52,766 bases of DNA, taken from Parasutterella secunda (GTDB lineage Bacteria > Pseudomonadota > Gammaproteobacteria > Burkholderiales > Burkholderiaceae_F). Below the pieces are notes generated by a model that was not told the DNA's origin, did no database searches, and was given only the letters and a program-made list of their open reading frames with translations. The position numbers were made by a program, and so were the translations under genes. The stretch lies in contig NZ_JAMBLT010000011.1 of assembly GCF_023336895.1 (NCBI RefSeq), positions 1 through 52,766 on the forward strand, read 5' to 3'. Below are positions 52,256-52,766 of the stretch, one piece after another (position 1 is the first letter of the stretch; each line of letters opens with the position of its first letter).

Positions 52256-52662
52256 CGCACTTCCTTCTTCAGATTTAGTTCTTTTTGGTGACAAGTTTCA
52301 AAACCCATATTGACAGCAATTTGCCACATTGGAACAAAGGTATTGTTGTATAAATTTAAGAACTCCTGATCATTTAACGAAAGCAATGTTTGTGTGTCAA
52401 TTCCCAAATCACAAAAGTCTTCAAGCGCCTTTACCTTTCCACCAAAATCAACGTATGTGTGTATGGCTTGTTTCTGAATTACAGCCATCTTAGGCAATAG
52501 CCTCAACTCAGGCAATCGATCGTTTTTACTACGATTAATATTTTTTTCAACAGGAATAAGATTCCAAAGTTGGTTATGAGCCACAAAACTCCAAGGAAGA
52601 AAATGATCAAGATCACAATCTTTCATCTCATGAAGGATCTCTCCTGTATAAAGACTCTCCAC
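52252..52662 (-). pseudogene. HNH endonuclease C-terminal part, N-terminus interrupted
   Basis: A 136-residue stretch from a GTG at 52662. CDLDHFLPWSFVAHNQLWNLIPVEKNINRSKNDRLP is a complete HNH core (DH, WNL, N-x3-K). HNH proteins of this kind normally have a longer N-terminal part. Upstream in this frame there is a TAA (52666-52668), but another frame is open across the window edge (VPYIPAINDGALRNLRQIL, then VICDAEAIRCGESL). A frameshift near 52650, a real short gene, or a truncation are all possible. Confidence 0.6.
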
Positions 52663-52766
52663 ACCTTATTGCTTCTGCATCACATATGACCAAAATTTGC
52701 CGCAAGTTCCGTAAAGCCCCGTCATTAATGGCGGGGATATAAGGAACGCCAATGTCAATTGGCTAT

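Overview
The window comes from a Gram-negative proteobacterium. Evidence is the BcsA/B/Z/G cellulose genes, an AsmA-family protein, a class 2 (quinone-linked) PyrD, lipoprotein signals and an initiator tRNA almost identical to that of E. coli. A gut betaproteobacterium (Sutterellaceae-like) would fit, but I cannot prove the genus from sequence alone.

Region 1 (1-13308, chromosomal backbone): tandem promoters leaving the window leftwards; an AsmA-family gene; pyrD; a NUDIX hydrolase co-directional with a compact cellulose operon bcsA-bcsB-bcsZ-bcsG; a divergent metallo-beta-lactamase-fold hydrolase; and the initiator tRNA-fMet gene. Region 3 (51793-52766) resumes the backbone with a HIT-family gene and an HNH gene that looks broken or frameshifted near the window edge.

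Region 2 (13303-51792, about 38.5 kb) is an integrated mobile element. Its boundaries are directly visible: a 20-bp repeat of the tRNA-fMet 3' end, and ATGATGGATA arm sites at both ends, next to a P4-type tyrosine integrase. Its backbone has two leftward operons. The first (50265 to 42288) is AlpA-like regulator/excisionase, zinc-ribbon P-loop replication ATPase, a large protein with weak FlhD-like similarity, a possible MobI-like protein, MobH relaxase (TraI), TraD coupling protein and a DUF4400-like membrane protein. The second (38829 to 31374) is CobS-like AAA+ ATPase, Bet recombinase, YqaJ exonuclease, DUF3150 protein, CobT-like VWA/metallopeptidase protein and a zinc-ribbon/TOPRIM primase-like protein. 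This set recalls SXT/R391-type elements, but no mating-pore (type IV secretion) genes are present. It is therefore best read as an integrative mobilizable element that needs a helper transfer apparatus.

Cargo lies at 15 to 31 kb. It holds a defence cluster: serine recombinase, MmeI-like methyltransferase without a visible nuclease motif, SF2 helicase and GIY-YIG nuclease in one tight operon, then a DUF4365-like nuclease protein and a McrBC pair whose McrB carries an EVE-like reader domain. Smaller cargo includes lipoproteins, a secreted protein made of 16-residue DGFGGYY repeats, and several unknowns.

The most unusual signal is non-coding. The gaps before five genes of the recombination/replication operon hold related structured leaders. 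Each has paired CCC-loop-GGG mini-hairpins, and in three a sequence complementary to the Shine-Dalgarno region occurs with two alternative partners, although the primary sequences differ. This looks like a repeated RNA switch or attenuator family specific to this operon.
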